DNA from: Magnetovibrio sp. PR-2
GTDB lineage: Bacteria > Pseudomonadota > Alphaproteobacteria > Rhodospirillales > Magnetovibrionaceae
NCBI RefSeq assembly: GCF_036689815.1
Contig: NZ_JBAHUR010000002.1
Location: 372,001 to 436,000, forward strand
Direction of reading: 5' to 3'
Length of the DNA: 64,000 nt
Below, in pieces: positions 32,866 to 42,221 of the stretch. The notes below the pieces were generated by a model. That model worked only from the letters and a program-made list of their open reading frames with translations, searched no databases and was not told the DNA's origin. Position 1 is the stretch's first letter, and the number at the start of each line of letters is the position of its first letter. Both the position numbers and the translations under genes were made by a program.

Positions 32866-33165
32866 ATGGACAAAATTTTTGACCATACCGCCATCCATGC
32901 GGCAGCTAAATATTCAGCCGGCCGCATGGATAGGCGGGCCGCCATGACAGCGTGCGGGATCGACAGATATAACGATTTTCTCGATTTGTTATATCTGTGC
33001 GGGGTGCACCGTCCAAGGTTGCCAGATGATGTAACGAACGAGATGGCGAGGACATTTAAGAAAATTTTTGAAGAATCCGAAAATCAAGAAATCACACAGA
33101 TCGGCGGGATCACCATCATTGACCGCGATGAAATTCGAAAGGGAAAAAAGGATGACAACCTATGA
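32866..33165 (+). CDS. Hypothetical small protein of the AAA+ cassette (99 aa)
   Basis: 99 residues from ATG 32866 (GGGGAGA upstream). The segment AAKYSAGRMDRRAAMTACG then YNDFLDLLYLCGVHRPRLP looks like a small helix-turn-helix, loosely recalling the UPF0175-type antitoxin layout. The C-terminal part, FKKIFEESENQEITQIGG and IIDRDEIRKGKKDD, is charged. If this reading is right it could bind DNA or act as the antitoxin-like partner of the cassette. It holds an 11-base inverted repeat (32964..32998) inside its coding sequence. Confidence 0.6.
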   Translation: MDKIFDHTAIHAAAKYSAGRMDRRAAMTACGIDRYNDFLDLLYLCGVHRPRLPDDVTNEMARTFKKIFEESENQEITQIGGITIIDRDEIRKGKKDDNL

Positions 33166-33233
33166 TTCGCCTGTGCAAACTTTGCACACATTCTTGCACA
33201 GTTAGATTTTCGTAAGGTTTCCGGGAAAGATAA

Positions 33234-33265
33234 AACCCAGCAACCTATTGAGATTGCTGGGTTTT
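33234..33265 (+). terminator. Bidirectional intrinsic terminator between the island and tRNA-Lys
   Basis: AACCCAGCAA pairs with TTGCTGGGTT around a ten-base loop, followed by TTTTAATT on the plus strand and TTTTATC on the minus strand. It can end the AAA+ cassette transcript and also the leftward tRNA-Lys transcript. Confidence 0.8.
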
Positions 33266-33268
33266 AAT

Positions 33269-33344
33269 TGGTACGCGCTGTAGGATTCGAACCTACGACC
33301 TACTGATTAAAAGTCAGTTGCTCTACCAACTGAGCTAAGCGCGC
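33269..33344 (-). tRNA. tRNA-Lys (anticodon TTT)
   Basis: On the minus strand a complete cloverleaf can be drawn: acceptor GCGCGCT paired with AGCGCGT, D-arm with TAGCTCAGTTGGTAGAG, anticodon loop CTTTTAA (anticodon TTT), T-arm with GGTTCGAATCC, discriminator A and an encoded CCA. Its 3' end points to the accessory region, the orientation expected for an integrase attachment site. Confidence 0.97.
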
Positions 33345-33395
33345 TCATGATAACTCTTGCGTATTACAGGCCATAAATGGCGTGTTGTGGGGCGG

Positions 33396-33424
33396 AACAT
33401 ACGGGCGCGCGGCGTTTCGGTCAA
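33396..33424 (-). promoter_or_regulatory. Probable promoter of tRNA-Lys
   Basis: On the minus strand TTGACC and TATGTT are 17 bases apart, with the -10 box about 50 bases before the mature tRNA 5' end. Confidence 0.5.
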
Positions 33425-33485
33425 CCCCTTGTGACACTATTCTGAACATTTTTTTTAAAGGCTTCAGAATAAACGGCTTTTCGCC

Positions 33486-33998
33486 CTATTCCTGGGCCAA
33501 TTGATGTTCCAAACGCGCCGCAACCGCGTCGGATACAAAGTGGCGCACATCACCGCCCAAACGCCCGATTTCTTTGACGAATCTGGACGAGATGAACTGA
33601 TTCTTGTCCGACGCCATTAAAAACACCGTCTCCACATTCGGATCCAGACGAGAGTTCATACCCGCCATTTGAAATTCGTACTCAAAGTCCGAAACAGCGC
33701 GAAGCCCGCGCACAATCACACTGGCGCCAACGTCCGAGACGAACTCCACCAACAAATTGTCAAACGGGCGAACTTCGACCTTGTCGCTCAGCCCGGCGGC
33801 TTTAAGCTCGGCCTCAACCATCTCGACCCGCTCGTCCAGCGTAAACATCGGGCCTTTCCCGGCATTGACAGCCACGGCGACGATCAGCTTATCAACAATG
33901 TGCGAGGCACGTGTCACGATGTCCATGTGACCGTTGGTGGGCGGATCGAAGGTGCCGGGGTATACGCCGACGCGCACTTCGCAAGGGGTATCAGACAT
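33486..33998 (-). CDS. coaD: Phosphopantetheine adenylyltransferase
   Basis: Penultimate enzyme of coenzyme A synthesis: joins 4'-phosphopantetheine and ATP. 170 residues from ATG 33998 (GGAG upstream). It has VGVYPGTFDPPTNGHMDIV with the T/HxGH nucleotide motif, RGLRAVSDFEYEFQMAGMN, and SSRFVKEIGRLGGDV near the C-terminus. It sits 13 bases after gyrA and is probably co-transcribed with it. It marks the start of the core chromosome side. Confidence 0.95.
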   Translation of the reverse strand: MSDTPCEVRVGVYPGTFDPPTNGHMDIVTRASHIVDKLIVAVAVNAGKGPMFTLDERVEMVEAELKAAGLSDKVEVRPFDNLLVEFVSDVGASVIVRGLRAVSDFEYEFQMAGMNSRLDPNVETVFLMASDKNQFISSRFVKEIGRLGGDVRHFVSDAVAARLEHQLAQE

Positions 33999-34011
33999 GG
34001 GGAGGTCTCCG

Positions 34012-36816
34012 TTATTCGCCCGGCTCTTCGGTTTCGCTTGACGTTTTAGGGTCTTCGGGCTGTTGAGCACCATCTTCGCCGTCTTGGACATTGGCATGAG
34101 TATTGGCATCGTCTTCGTCGTCGTCAACGTCCGTCAAACGGGTCACCGACACCACGTGCTCTTCTTCCGCCGTTTTAAATAGCGTCACCCCTTGGGTGTT
34201 GCGGCCCGCAATGCGGATGTCCACCACCGTGGTCCGGATCAATTGGCCACCGTCGGAGACCATCACCAACTGATCGTCTTGCTCCACCGGGAAAGACGCC
34301 ACGACCGTGCCGTTGCGTTTGTTGGTTTCAATATTTGTGATGCCCTGCCCGCCCCGGCCCGCAATGCGGTATTCGTAAGCAGAGGTGCGCTTGCCATAGC
34401 CGTTTTGCGTTACGGTCAAGATGAAGTCTTCCAACGCTTCCATTTCGGCGAAGCGTTCTTCGCTTAAGCCCAGCTGGGTTGGGTCGGTGATCAGCTCATC
34501 ACCGTTTTCACCCTCACCGTTCGCCGCGCGCCGACGTGCACTTTGGACTTTCAGATAATTGTCGCGTTCTTCCGTGTCGAAGTCCACGTGACGCACGATG
34601 GACATGGTCATGACTTCGTCGTCACCTTTAAGCCGCATGCCGCGCACACCTGTCGACGCCCGCGACGCAAACACACGCACACCTTCAACCGGGAAGCGGA
34701 TGCACTTGCCGTTTTTGGCGGCCAGCAACACGTCGTCTTGCTCTGTACAGACCTGCACGCCGACCAACACGTCGTCTTCGTCCAGCTTCATGGCGATTTT
34801 GCCGTTGGCCATAACGTTGGTGAAGTCAGAGAGCGCGTTGCGTCGAGCATTACCCGACGCGGTCGCGAACATCACGAACATATCGCCCCAGGTTTCTTCG
34901 TCTTCGGGCAACGGCATCATGGTGGTGATGGTTTCGCCCTGATCTAAGGGCAGCAAGTTCACCATAGCCTGACCGCGCGCGGTCGGAGAGCCCAGCGGGA
35001 GCTTGTAGACCTTGAGCTTGTAGACCATACCCTTGTTTGAGAAGAACAGCACCGGTGTGTGCGTATTCACCACAAAGACCTGAGAAACGAAATCTTCGTC
35101 CCGCGTACTCATGCCCGAACGGCCCTTGCCGCCGCGGCGTTGCGCACGATAGGTCGACAACGGTACACGTTTGATGTAGCCCGTGTTGGACACGGTGACG
35201 ACCATGTCTTCGCGCTGGATCAAGTCTTCGATGTCGTGTTCGAACTCGGCTTCTTCCAAGGACGTGCGACGGTCATTGGCAAACTGATCGCGCATCTCTT
35301 CCAGCTCTTCACGCAAGATTTCATATAAGCGATCACGCGAACCGAGGATCAGCAGCAATTCTTTGATCTCTTCGCCCAGTCCCGTCAGGTCTTCGGCGAT
35401 CTTGTCGCGTTCCAACCCGGTTAAGCGGTGCAGGCGCAGCTCTAAGATGGCGCGGGCTTGCGCTTCGGACAGTTTATAATTGCCCTCTTCCGATACCAAA
35501 CGCCCGGGCTCGTCAATGAGTTCGATCAACGGCTTCACGTCCAGAGCAGGCCAGTCGCGCGCCATCAATTCTGCACGTGCAACCTGCGGATTGGGGGCGG
35601 AGCGGATCAGCTTGATCACTTCGTCGATGTTGGCAACCGCAATGGCCAAGCCCACCAACAGGTGTGCCTTGTCGCGGGCTTTGCCCAACAAGAAAATCGT
35701 GCGACGGCGAATAACCTCTTCGCGAAATTCAACAAAGGCCTGAAGGATTTCCTTCAAGTTCATTTGCTGCGGACGGCCTTTGTTCAAGGCCAGCATATTG
35801 ACGCCAAAGCTGGTTTGCAGCGGCGTGAACTTAAACAGCTGGTTCAAGACCACTTCGGCCATGGCGTCGCGTTTGATTTCGACCACCACGCGCACACCGT
35901 GACGATCGGATTCGTCACGAATGTCGGAAATGCCTTCGATCTTCTTGTCGCGCACACATTCGGCCATGATCTCGACCATGCGGGCTTTGTTGACCTGATA
36001 GGGCACTTCGGTGATGACGATGGCTTCGCGGTTTTTGGGGCGTTCTTCGATTTCCGTGCGCCCACGCATGACGATGGAACCACGCCCGGTGTGAAAGGCC
36101 TTGTGAATGCCTTGTTTGCCCATGATCAGACCGCCGGTGGGGAAGTCTGGCGCTTTGACGTATTCCATCAAGCCGTCAATGGTAATGGCCGGATCATCGA
36201 TCACAGCCATGCAGCCGTCCAACACTTCGCCCAGGTTATGGGGTGGGATATTGGTCGCCATACCCACCGCAATACCGCCCGCGCCGTTCACCAACAGGTT
36301 GGGAAAACGTGCCGGAAGAACGGTCGGTTCGCGTTGGCTGTCGTCGTAGTTGGGTTGAAAATCGACGGTGTCTTTGTCAATGTCGTCGATCAAGGCATGG
36401 GCGGATTTCGCCATACGCGCTTCGGTGTAACGCATGGCCGCCGCGCGGTCACCGTCCATAGAGCCGAAGTTACCCTGGCCGTCCACCAAAGGCAGGCGGA
36501 GCGAGAAATCCTGCGCCATCCGCACCATAGCGTCATAAATGGCGCTGTCACCGTGCGGGTGATACTTACCCATGACGTCACCGACGATACGTGCCGATTT
36601 TTTGTAAGGCTTGTTGGCGTCGTAACCGCCTTCGTTCATGGCGTGCACGATGCGCCTGTGAACCGGTTTCAGGCCGTCGCGCACATCGGGCAAAGCACGG
36701 CTCACGATCACACTCATAGCGTAATCGAGATACGAGCTTTTCATTTCGTCTTCGATGGCGACGGACGAGAATCCCTCTTCAGGCGAAGCGGGCGGTGTAG
36801 TTGATTCGGACGTCAA
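34012..36816 (-). CDS. gyrA: DNA gyrase subunit A
   Basis: 934 residues. The N-terminal part has [19 protein letters not shown]. The quinolone-determining region [17 protein letters not shown] shows Ser and an acidic-type position as in sensitive enzymes, and the catalytic Tyr lies in [10 protein letters not shown]. The GyrA box [10 protein letters not shown] is in the C-terminal propeller domain, with a long acidic tail ([14 protein letters not shown]). The box distinguishes it from ParC. The large plus-strand frame lying opposite is a shadow of this gene. Confidence 0.97.
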   Translation of the reverse strand: MTSESTTPPASPEEGFSSVAIEDEMKSSYLDYAMSVIVSRALPDVRDGLKPVHRRIVHAMNEGGYDANKPYKKSARIVGDVMGKYHPHGDSAIYDAMVRMAQDFSLRLPLVDGQGNFGSMDGDRAAAMRYTEARMAKSAHALIDDIDKDTVDFQPNYDDSQREPTVLPARFPNLLVNGAGGIAVGMATNIPPHNLGEVLDGCMAVIDDPAITIDGLMEYVKAPDFPTGGLIMGKQGIHKAFHTGRGSIVMRGRTEIEERPKNREAIVITEVPYQVNKARMVEIMAECVRDKKIEGISDIRDESDRHGVRVVVEIKRDAMAEVVLNQLFKFTPLQTSFGVNMLALNKGRPQQMNLKEILQAFVEFREEVIRRRTIFLLGKARDKAHLLVGLAIAVANIDEVIKLIRSAPNPQVARAELMARDWPALDVKPLIELIDEPGRLVSEEGNYKLSEAQARAILELRLHRLTGLERDKIAEDLTGLGEEIKELLLILGSRDRLYEILREELEEMRDQFANDRRTSLEEAEFEHDIEDLIQREDMVVTVSNTGYIKRVPLSTYRAQRRGGKGRSGMSTRDEDFVSQVFVVNTHTPVLFFSNKGMVYKLKVYKLPLGSPTARGQAMVNLLPLDQGETITTMMPLPEDEETWGDMFVMFATASGNARRNALSDFTNVMANGKIAMKLDEDDVLVGVQVCTEQDDVLLAAKNGKCIRFPVEGVRVFASRASTGVRGMRLKGDDEVMTMSIVRHVDFDTEERDNYLKVQSARRRAANGEGENGDELITDPTQLGLSEERFAEMEALEDFILTVTQNGYGKRTSAYEYRIAGRGGQGITNIETNKRNGTVVASFPVEQDDQLVMVSDGGQLIRTTVVDIRIAGRNTQGVTLFKTAEEEHVVSVTRLTDVDDDEDDANTHANVQDGEDGAQQPEDPKTSSETEEPGE

Positions 36817-37107
36817 AGGAATTTCCCTGTCAAATCAGTGACTTATGATACATTTAAAGCGGCCCGTCCAGACCGCCTTTTGAGGGATAAATCTAGCATT
36901 TCGGGGGGGCTAAAACAAGCTTATGTGACGTTTTTGCAACTGGGGAAAATGTACGCTTTTCAAGCGCTTCGTCCATCTGGAAATTGCGCGTTGCAAAGCT
37001 CACACAGAAGGCGAAGCGCTCATGGAGGAGTTGGAATACCAGTGTTGCTGCCCCCCCCCTCGATTAATCACGATTAACCGCCTTTGCTTGCCCAACTTGG
37101 CGCAAAT
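36817..37107. other. Spacer upstream of gyrA
   Basis: Contains the presumed gyrA promoter and a run of eight C near 37051. No gene recognised; plus-strand frames here lack any family pattern. Confidence 0.35.
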
Positions 37108-37428
37108 CTAAAACAGCTCTTTGGCTCGGTCATAGAGTGGCTGAGGCAGCATACCGTAGGAAAATGAGCCCGTCTTACTTTTGGGCGCAAGATCGAATCC
37201 CGGCCATAAAAAGATGTTCGCTTCGTTGCATACAATCTAACATGGCTCGTGATCAAGCCCAGCCAAACCAGCCTCTTCGGCTGAAACCTCTAAGGCAACC
37301 GAGGGGTCACTTGGGGGAGAATGCGTGATGGGCAAAACGACGACTTTGGGCGTGGCTGGAGAATTGCCCGCAGTCTTAACAACAACGGCTGTCGGACGAT
37401 GCTTACGTCCCTCTTCCTGCCCCGCCAT
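37108..37428 (-). pseudogene. PemK-like toxin gene with in-frame nonsense codon
   Basis: Leftward frame from ATG 37428: EEGRKHRPTAVVVKTAG and VVVLPITHSPPSDPSVALEV match the alphaproteobacterial PemK-type growth inhibitors. A TAG at 37237..37239 stands where the family has Trp after EPC. Beyond it the same frame continues as IVCNEANIFLWPGFDLAP to a normal stop at 37108. One TGG-to-TAG change would explain it. The partner antitoxin upstream is also broken. Confidence 0.8.
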
Positions 37429-37496
37429 GGCTTCGTCACGCCAAAGTTAACTATGGTGTATGACCTCGCCGTTTTTCGGCGGCTGCGATAAATCCA

Positions 37497-37725
37497 TTAT
37501 TTACCGTATTCGGCCACTTCGATTTCGGCTGCAAGCTCGTCTGATACTTCATGGGCGAAGACGGGTTGTGGACGCAAGGCTTCTTCCATGGCTTTAAACC
37601 GGTCTGCACGGACCAAAACATAGGCTTCACGATTGTGCTTTGTAACGGTCACAGGCGAAACCATCGCCTTGTCTAAAAAACAAGCCAATATTGCGTTGAA
37701 ACTCGGTTGATGAAACGGTCGTCAT
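37497..37725 (-). pseudogene. Phd-like antitoxin gene frameshifted at a T-tract
   Basis: From ATG 37725 (AAGGGG upstream) the frame reads MTTVSSTEFQRNIGLF. The rest, LDKAMVSPVTVTKHNREAYV and onward to the stop at 37497, is in another frame. Removing one T from the run of six T at about 37675..37680 would join them into a 75-residue antitoxin of Phd/YefM type. It is either a disabled gene or a slippage switch. It lies just upstream of the broken toxin. Confidence 0.75.
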
Positions 37726-37807
37726 CAGAGAACCCCTTAAAAGAAATCCATAATATATGAGTTGTACGTATTATACAGAAAACTCAAGTCCAGCCCCATT
37801 TTGTCAA

Positions 37808-37836
37808 CAAAAACGCAAGCCAAATGGCTTGCGTTT
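37808..37836 (-). terminator. Terminator of ssb
   Basis: AAACGCAAGCCA pairs with TGGCTTGCGTTT around a two-base loop, and on the minus strand TTTTTG follows. It lies about 30 bases after the ssb stop codon. Confidence 0.8.
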
Positions 37837-37866
37837 CATGAGATTGAAAGAGACGGCTATGCTCTT

Positions 37867-38376
37867 CTAGAACGGAATTTCGTCGTCTAGGTCGCCGCCC
37901 GGGGCCGGACCAGAGCCACCGCCCGATCCGCCGCCAAAGCTGTCGCCGCCGCCGCTGGAGCCGCCCTCGAAGCCGCCGCCGCCACCGGAACCACCGCCAA
38001 AGCCGCCGCCGCCAGAACCGCCGTCCCGGCCGTCCAGCATGGTCAGCGTGGAGTTGAAGCCTTGCAGCACCACTTCGGTGGTGTACTTATCCTGGCCGCT
38101 TTGGTCTTGCCACTTGCGGGTTTGCAAAGCGCCTTCGATGTAAACCTTGGAGCCTTTGCGCAGGTATTGCTCAGCAATGTTGGCGAGGCCTTCGGAGAAA
38201 ATCACCACGCGGTGCCATTCGGTGCGCTCGCGGCGCTCGCCCGTGTTGCGGTCCTTCCAGGTGTCCGACGTCGCGATGGACATGTTGACGATTTTTTTGT
38301 TGTCCTGGGTATGGCGCACTTCGGGATCGCGTCCCAGATTGCCGACCAAAATCACCTTGTTCACACTGCCTGCCAT
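37867..38376 (-). CDS. ssb: Single-stranded DNA-binding protein
   Basis: 169 residues: OB fold ([20 protein letters not shown], then [19 protein letters not shown] with [17 protein letters not shown]), a Gly-rich linker of about 50 residues and the acidic tip DLDDEIPF that recruits replication and repair proteins. GGGGAGACC precedes the ATG. It is a complete core gene with its own terminator. Confidence 0.97.
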   Translation of the reverse strand: MAGSVNKVILVGNLGRDPEVRHTQDNKKIVNMSIATSDTWKDRNTGERRERTEWHRVVIFSEGLANIAEQYLRKGSKVYIEGALQTRKWQDQSGQDKYTTEVVLQGFNSTLTMLDGRDGGSGGGGFGGGSGGGGGFEGGSSGGGDSFGGGSGGGSGPAPGGDLDDEIPF

Positions 38377-38473
38377 GGTCTCCCCACGAGTTGTCTAATT
38401 GTCGAATCAGTTGGCGTAAGCCTACACGCAAAGCGGAGCCTATCGCTAGCACTTTCACTGTGGGTAAGTGCCC

Positions 38474-38890
38474 CTAACAGGGGCCGTCCGTATCTTCCAG
38501 GACGCAGACGATGCGGTTCAAAAGCGACTGGGGCGATATGGGTTTGCCCAAAAAGCCGTTCACGCCCGCATCACGGGCTTCGATTTGCAGACTGGTTTCG
38601 GTGTAGCCCGTCACCATGACGATGGGAACGTTCGCATATTGGCAATCGAGCTGGCGGATTTGACGCACACACTCAACGCCGTCCATGCCGTCCATCTTCC
38701 AGTCCAAAATCACCAAATCGATGGGTGTTGCAGGCTCGCCGCTTAGATATTCCAAGGCTTCTAGGCCGTCTTGTGCCTCTTCCAGCCGGGTCACGCCGAG
38801 GGCTTTCAAAATAGACGTGATCAACGTGCGAAAATGCACGTTGTCCTCAACAATCAAAATGTTGAGCGTCGTAACGTCTACCGAAGACAT
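38474..38890 (-). CDS. Single-domain response regulator (CheY-like)
   Basis: 138 residues made of one receiver domain: acidic pair VEDN near residue 15, phospho-acceptor in VILDWKMDGMDG near residue 62, Thr in VMVTGY and Lys in LGKPISPQ. No output domain is present, so it acts through a partner. No kinase is next to it. Confidence 0.92.
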   Translation of the reverse strand: MSSVDVTTLNILIVEDNVHFRTLITSILKALGVTRLEEAQDGLEALEYLSGEPATPIDLVILDWKMDGMDGVECVRQIRQLDCQYANVPIVMVTGYTETSLQIEARDAGVNGFLGKPISPQSLLNRIVCVLEDTDGPC

Positions 38891-38987
38891 GAAAGCCCCT
38901 CTAAAGCCTTTTCCCCCACACGACTTTCGCCGTGTTTCACTGAGTATGCAGCATATCGATTTTAATTTAGGGCTTAAAGGCTTTATT

Positions 38988-39419
38988 TTAAAGCAAGCCC
39001 AGCGCTTCTAAGTCGCGGGCCAGATCTTGGGGCAACTCTGCATTGTCGGCCCCTTGGGCGTCGGACGGGGCCTTGGCGGGTTCTAAGTAACGCCACCCCT
39101 GAAACGCCCGGTGGGCCCGGCCTTGGGTGGGGACCAGCTGCGGGTCCAACACAATGGCGCAACGGCTCACGCCTTCTTCGTCGGTATAGCCTTCAAACCC
39201 AACCAATTCCTGGCGCACACGCACAACCCCTTTGATCACCCAATAGATCGAGCCCCCGTCCAAAAGCTTGGATTGGCGGCGCGGCGTCATACGGGTGTAG
39301 TGGCGCGGATTGGGCGACAAACCCTGAGCCTTCGACTGGGCGATTCGGTTTTGCTGCAGTTCGGCCAAGTGGTCGACGTCTTCGACACCAACGGCCAGTT
39401 TGATCATGTGGATGGTCAC
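38988..39419 (-). CDS. DUF1489 family protein
   Basis: 143 residues beginning IHMIKLAVGVEDVDHLAELQ, with RHYTRMTPRRQSKLLDGGSI and YWVIKGVVRVRQELVGFE. This is the pattern of DUF1489, a conserved alphaproteobacterial protein of unknown role. It ends in the acidic DLARDLEALGLL. The gene lies 13 bases after the dehydrogenase gene on the same strand. Confidence 0.85.
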   Translation of the reverse strand: MTIHMIKLAVGVEDVDHLAELQQNRIAQSKAQGLSPNPRHYTRMTPRRQSKLLDGGSIYWVIKGVVRVRQELVGFEGYTDEEGVSRCAIVLDPQLVPTQGRAHRAFQGWRYLEPAKAPSDAQGADNAELPQDLARDLEALGLL

Positions 39420-39432
39420 GAAAGGCTCTCAA

Positions 39433-40113
39433 TCACCAAGGAATCTCGGCACCATCATAATTGAAAAAGCGCCCGTTGTGCCCAGCTGTCGCACCGTCAA
39501 TCACACCACGCATGCCGCGCACGCTTTCGGGGGCATCGATCAAGCCGTTGGGCCCGCCCATATCGGTGCGCACCCAGCCTGGGTGTAGGATGACACTGGT
39601 GATGCCTTGATCCGCAAAATCGTGAGCCGCGGATTTCATCACCGCGTTCACCCCGGCCTTTGACGAGCGATAGATGTAGCTGCCGCCGGACGAGTTGTCC
39701 GCCATGGAGCCCATTTTGGAACTGAGCGTCGCAATCCGTTTGAGCCCGCTTTGTGCCACATGGGGCGCAAAGCACTGCACCACGCGCATCGGGGCCAAAA
39801 CATTGGTGCGCAGAACCGCTTCCCAAGCGTCATAATCCAGCGCGTCCAGACTGTAACCCTTGGGCCCATAAACGCCTGCGTTGGAAATCAAAACGTCAAT
39901 GGCCGTGCCCGACAAATCGGCCGCGAGCTGTTCCACTGCGTCAAAATCGTTCACATCAAGCTTATAAACCGTCACGCCATCAATGGCGTTGAGTTCCGCC
40001 GCCAGCTCCGGCTGACGACAGGTGGCGAGGACGCTCCAGCCGTCCTCTGCGTATTGGCGGACGAACTCCAGGCCCAAACCGCGGTTGGCTCCGGTTATGA
40101 GAACGTTGGGCAT
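39433..40113 (-). CDS. Short-chain dehydrogenase/reductase
   Basis: 226 residues of the SDR fold: TGANRGLGLEF (cofactor loop), DVLISNAGVYGP, active-site Ser in SSKMGSM, and Y-R-S-S-K in SYIYRSSKAGVN, which carries the catalytic Tyr and Lys. The Gly-rich loop and Arg suggest NADP. It is close to CsgA-like SDRs, whose substrates are mostly unknown. It ends 13 bases before the DUF1489 gene. Confidence 0.9.
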   Translation of the reverse strand: MPNVLITGANRGLGLEFVRQYAEDGWSVLATCRQPELAAELNAIDGVTVYKLDVNDFDAVEQLAADLSGTAIDVLISNAGVYGPKGYSLDALDYDAWEAVLRTNVLAPMRVVQCFAPHVAQSGLKRIATLSSKMGSMADNSSGGSYIYRSSKAGVNAVMKSAAHDFADQGITSVILHPGWVRTDMGGPNGLIDAPESVRGMRGVIDGATAGHNGRFFNYDGAEIPW

Positions 40114-40125
40114 ATTCCCCTCCCC

Positions 40126-41595
40126 TTACAGCAAGAACATCGCACCAAGGCCCAAAAAGACCAAGAAGCCGACGACGTCTGTCACGGTGGTCAAAAAGAC
40201 ACTAGACGCCACCGCCGGATCGATCCCGTGGCGATCCAGCGCGATGGGAATGATCGCCCCAAACAGGCCTGCGACAATCATGTTCACGATCATAGCGAGC
40301 CCGATGACAAGACCGATTTCGGGCGAGGAGAACCAGCCCCAGGCCACAGCGCCCATCAACACGGCAAAAACCACCCCGTTGATGACACCGACCAATATCT
40401 CTTTGCCGATTTGGCGCATGGCGTTGGTGGGGGTCAGTTCTTTGGTCGCCAGTGCACGCACGGCAACGGTCAAAGTCTGCGTGCCCGCATTGCCGCCCAT
40501 GCTGGCCACGATGGGCATCAGAACCGCCAGCGCCACCACCTGTTCGATGGTGCCTTGGAAAAAGCCGATCACGACAGACGCCATGATGGCGGTGAGCAAG
40601 TTCACGAACAGCCATGAAAAGCGCTGTTTGGTGGTGTCCAGTGTAGCGGAATACAAATCGTCTTCACGCACACCACCCAAGGCCAAGATATCTTCTTCGG
40701 CTTCTTCGTCGATGATGTCGACCACGTCGTCAATGGTGATGATGCCGACCAAGCGGCCTTCGTCCCCCACCACAGGTGCGGACACCAAGTCGCGTTGACG
40801 GAACAGGAAGGCGACTTCTTCTTGGTCCATGTCGACCGGAATCAGCTTCATCTTTTCGTGCATAATCTCGCCCACTTTGACCGGGCGCTTGCTTTGCAAA
40901 AGGGTCGAAAGCGGAACGCTGCCGACGGGTCTGTGACGCGGATCGACGATGATGATGTCGTAAAAGACGTTGGGCGTTTCCCATTCTTCCTGATCCGCAA
41001 TCTCGCGCAGGAAATCGATGGTTTCACCCACCGACCAAAATTGCGGCACGGTCATGACTTCGCGCTGCATCAAACGCCCAGCGGTTTCGTCTTCGAACGA
41101 CAGGCCTTCTTCGATCAAGGTGCGATCTGCGGGCGAGATGGCGTCGAGCACATGTTCTTGCTCGTGATCTTCCAGCTCATCGATAATCTCGACCGCGTCA
41201 TCGGTATCGAGTTCCGAAACCATTTCGGCCACAGCGTCCAAGCCGACGATGTCCACCACTTCGTCGCGAACGGTTTCGTCCAGCTCGGTAAACACATCGG
41301 GGTCGAGAACATCGTGCGTGGCATCCAACAGCTGGCGGCGCTGTTCGGGGTGCAAGCGTTCGATCAAGTCGGCGGCGTCGGCAAAGTGCAGCGTGGCGAC
41401 GCGTGTGCGCAAACTCATCTCATCGCCAGCTTCCAACGCTTCGATGATGCCCCCCACGGCGTCTTCGTGCAGACCGTCGTAGGTCTCGCTGGGCTCAATG
41501 TCTTTGGGCAGAGTTAAGGGCTGGCCGCTGGCATCCACAAGCGGGATATCCACGGGCTCTTTTTCGTTTTTATCGTTTGGTATCAGATCGCTCAT
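40126..41595 (-). CDS. mgtE: Magnesium transporter MgtE
   Basis: 489 residues from ATG 41595 (GGAGG upstream). It has the cytoplasmic N-domain of MgtE repeats (LHFADAADLIERLHPEQRRQ), two CBS domains (about 140-265, with RPVGSVPLSTLL and IGIITIDDVVDIIDEE), then five helices with the selectivity region PIVASMGGNAGTQTL. It takes up Mg2+, gated by Mg2+ bound to the N and CBS domains. The gene is complete and single. Confidence 0.96.
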   Translation of the reverse strand: MSDLIPNDKNEKEPVDIPLVDASGQPLTLPKDIEPSETYDGLHEDAVGGIIEALEAGDEMSLRTRVATLHFADAADLIERLHPEQRRQLLDATHDVLDPDVFTELDETVRDEVVDIVGLDAVAEMVSELDTDDAVEIIDELEDHEQEHVLDAISPADRTLIEEGLSFEDETAGRLMQREVMTVPQFWSVGETIDFLREIADQEEWETPNVFYDIIIVDPRHRPVGSVPLSTLLQSKRPVKVGEIMHEKMKLIPVDMDQEEVAFLFRQRDLVSAPVVGDEGRLVGIITIDDVVDIIDEEAEEDILALGGVREDDLYSATLDTTKQRFSWLFVNLLTAIMASVVIGFFQGTIEQVVALAVLMPIVASMGGNAGTQTLTVAVRALATKELTPTNAMRQIGKEILVGVINGVVFAVLMGAVAWGWFSSPEIGLVIGLAMIVNMIVAGLFGAIIPIALDRHGIDPAVASSVFLTTVTDVVGFLVFLGLGAMFLL

Positions 41596-41675
41596 CACGA
41601 CCTCCGCCCCTAAGGATTCCGGCTCGCCCCCAACCTAAACAATTCCCCGTCGGCCCGCAACTGACAGCTCTGAGA

Positions 41676-41903
41676 TTAAGCACCATCGCCGCTGGAGATC
41701 ACAAGAAAGGAGAACAGCACATATAACGCCAGCATCGCCATGGCGATACGCTCAGCCAGCTTCTCCGCCTTTTTGGCCCCCAATTTGGGCTCAGCAATTT
41801 TGCGCACCCCCTCCAACATCACAAGGATTCCGACGACAGGGCCAATGATCCACAGCCACTTTTCAAGGCCAGTTGATTGGTCGATAGATTCAAATAGGGT
41901 CAT
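41676..41903 (-). CDS. Small membrane protein, function unknown
   Basis: 75 residues with two hydrophobic segments (WLWIIGPVVGILVMLEGV near 18-35 and IAMAMLALYVLFSFLVI near 53-70) separated by a basic loop (AEPKLGAKKAEKLAERI). No family recognised and only a weak ribosome site. It stands between mgtE and tRNA-Leu. Confidence 0.6.
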   Translation of the reverse strand: MTLFESIDQSTGLEKWLWIIGPVVGILVMLEGVRKIAEPKLGAKKAEKLAERIAMAMLALYVLFSFLVISSGDGA

Positions 41904-41984
41904 GGAAAGTCTCGGGTGATGGTTTGAAGGGGTTTGCAGATCATGTATTTGGCGAGCTTAGGGCCAAGCCCCTAAAACTCAAAC

Positions 41985-42020
41985 AAAAAACCCCACCCGG
42001 CTGTCCGGATGGGGGTTTTA
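41985..42020 (-). terminator. Terminator after tRNA-Leu
   Basis: On the minus strand AAAACCCCCATCCGG pairs with CCGGGTGGGGTTTT and TTTGTTT follows; it begins two bases after the encoded CCA. Confidence 0.85.
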
Positions 42021-42021
42021 T

Positions 42022-42110
42022 TGGTGCGGTCGAGAAGACTCGAACTTCCACGGGATTTAACTCCCACAGCGACCTCAACGCTGCGCGTCTACCAGTTCCG
42101 CCACGACCGC
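42022..42110 (-). tRNA. tRNA-Leu (anticodon GAG)
   Basis: Minus-strand cloverleaf of 89 bases: acceptor GCGGTCG/CGACCGC, D-arm with GGCGGAACTGGTAGACGCG, anticodon stem CAGCG/CGCTG with loop TTGAGGT (anticodon GAG), a long class II variable arm, T-arm with GTTCGAGTC, and an encoded CCA. Confidence 0.96.
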
Positions 42111-42221
42111 ATATATCTGGTAGAACAACGCCCTGAAACAGAACGTTGCCTGCGGGGGGTATAGCGAATACTGTCAGCCCTTTCAAGCAAAGACGCACAA
42201 AACTGCAAAATTGATCGAAAA

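Noticed and set aside
35458-36804. 448-codon plus-strand frame opposite gyrA
   Set aside because: It lies fully antisense to a clear GyrA, has no family pattern and is His/Phe/Val-rich as expected for a shadow frame.
40795-41517. 240-codon plus-strand frame opposite mgtE
   Set aside because: Antisense to conserved MgtE domains, no family similarity.
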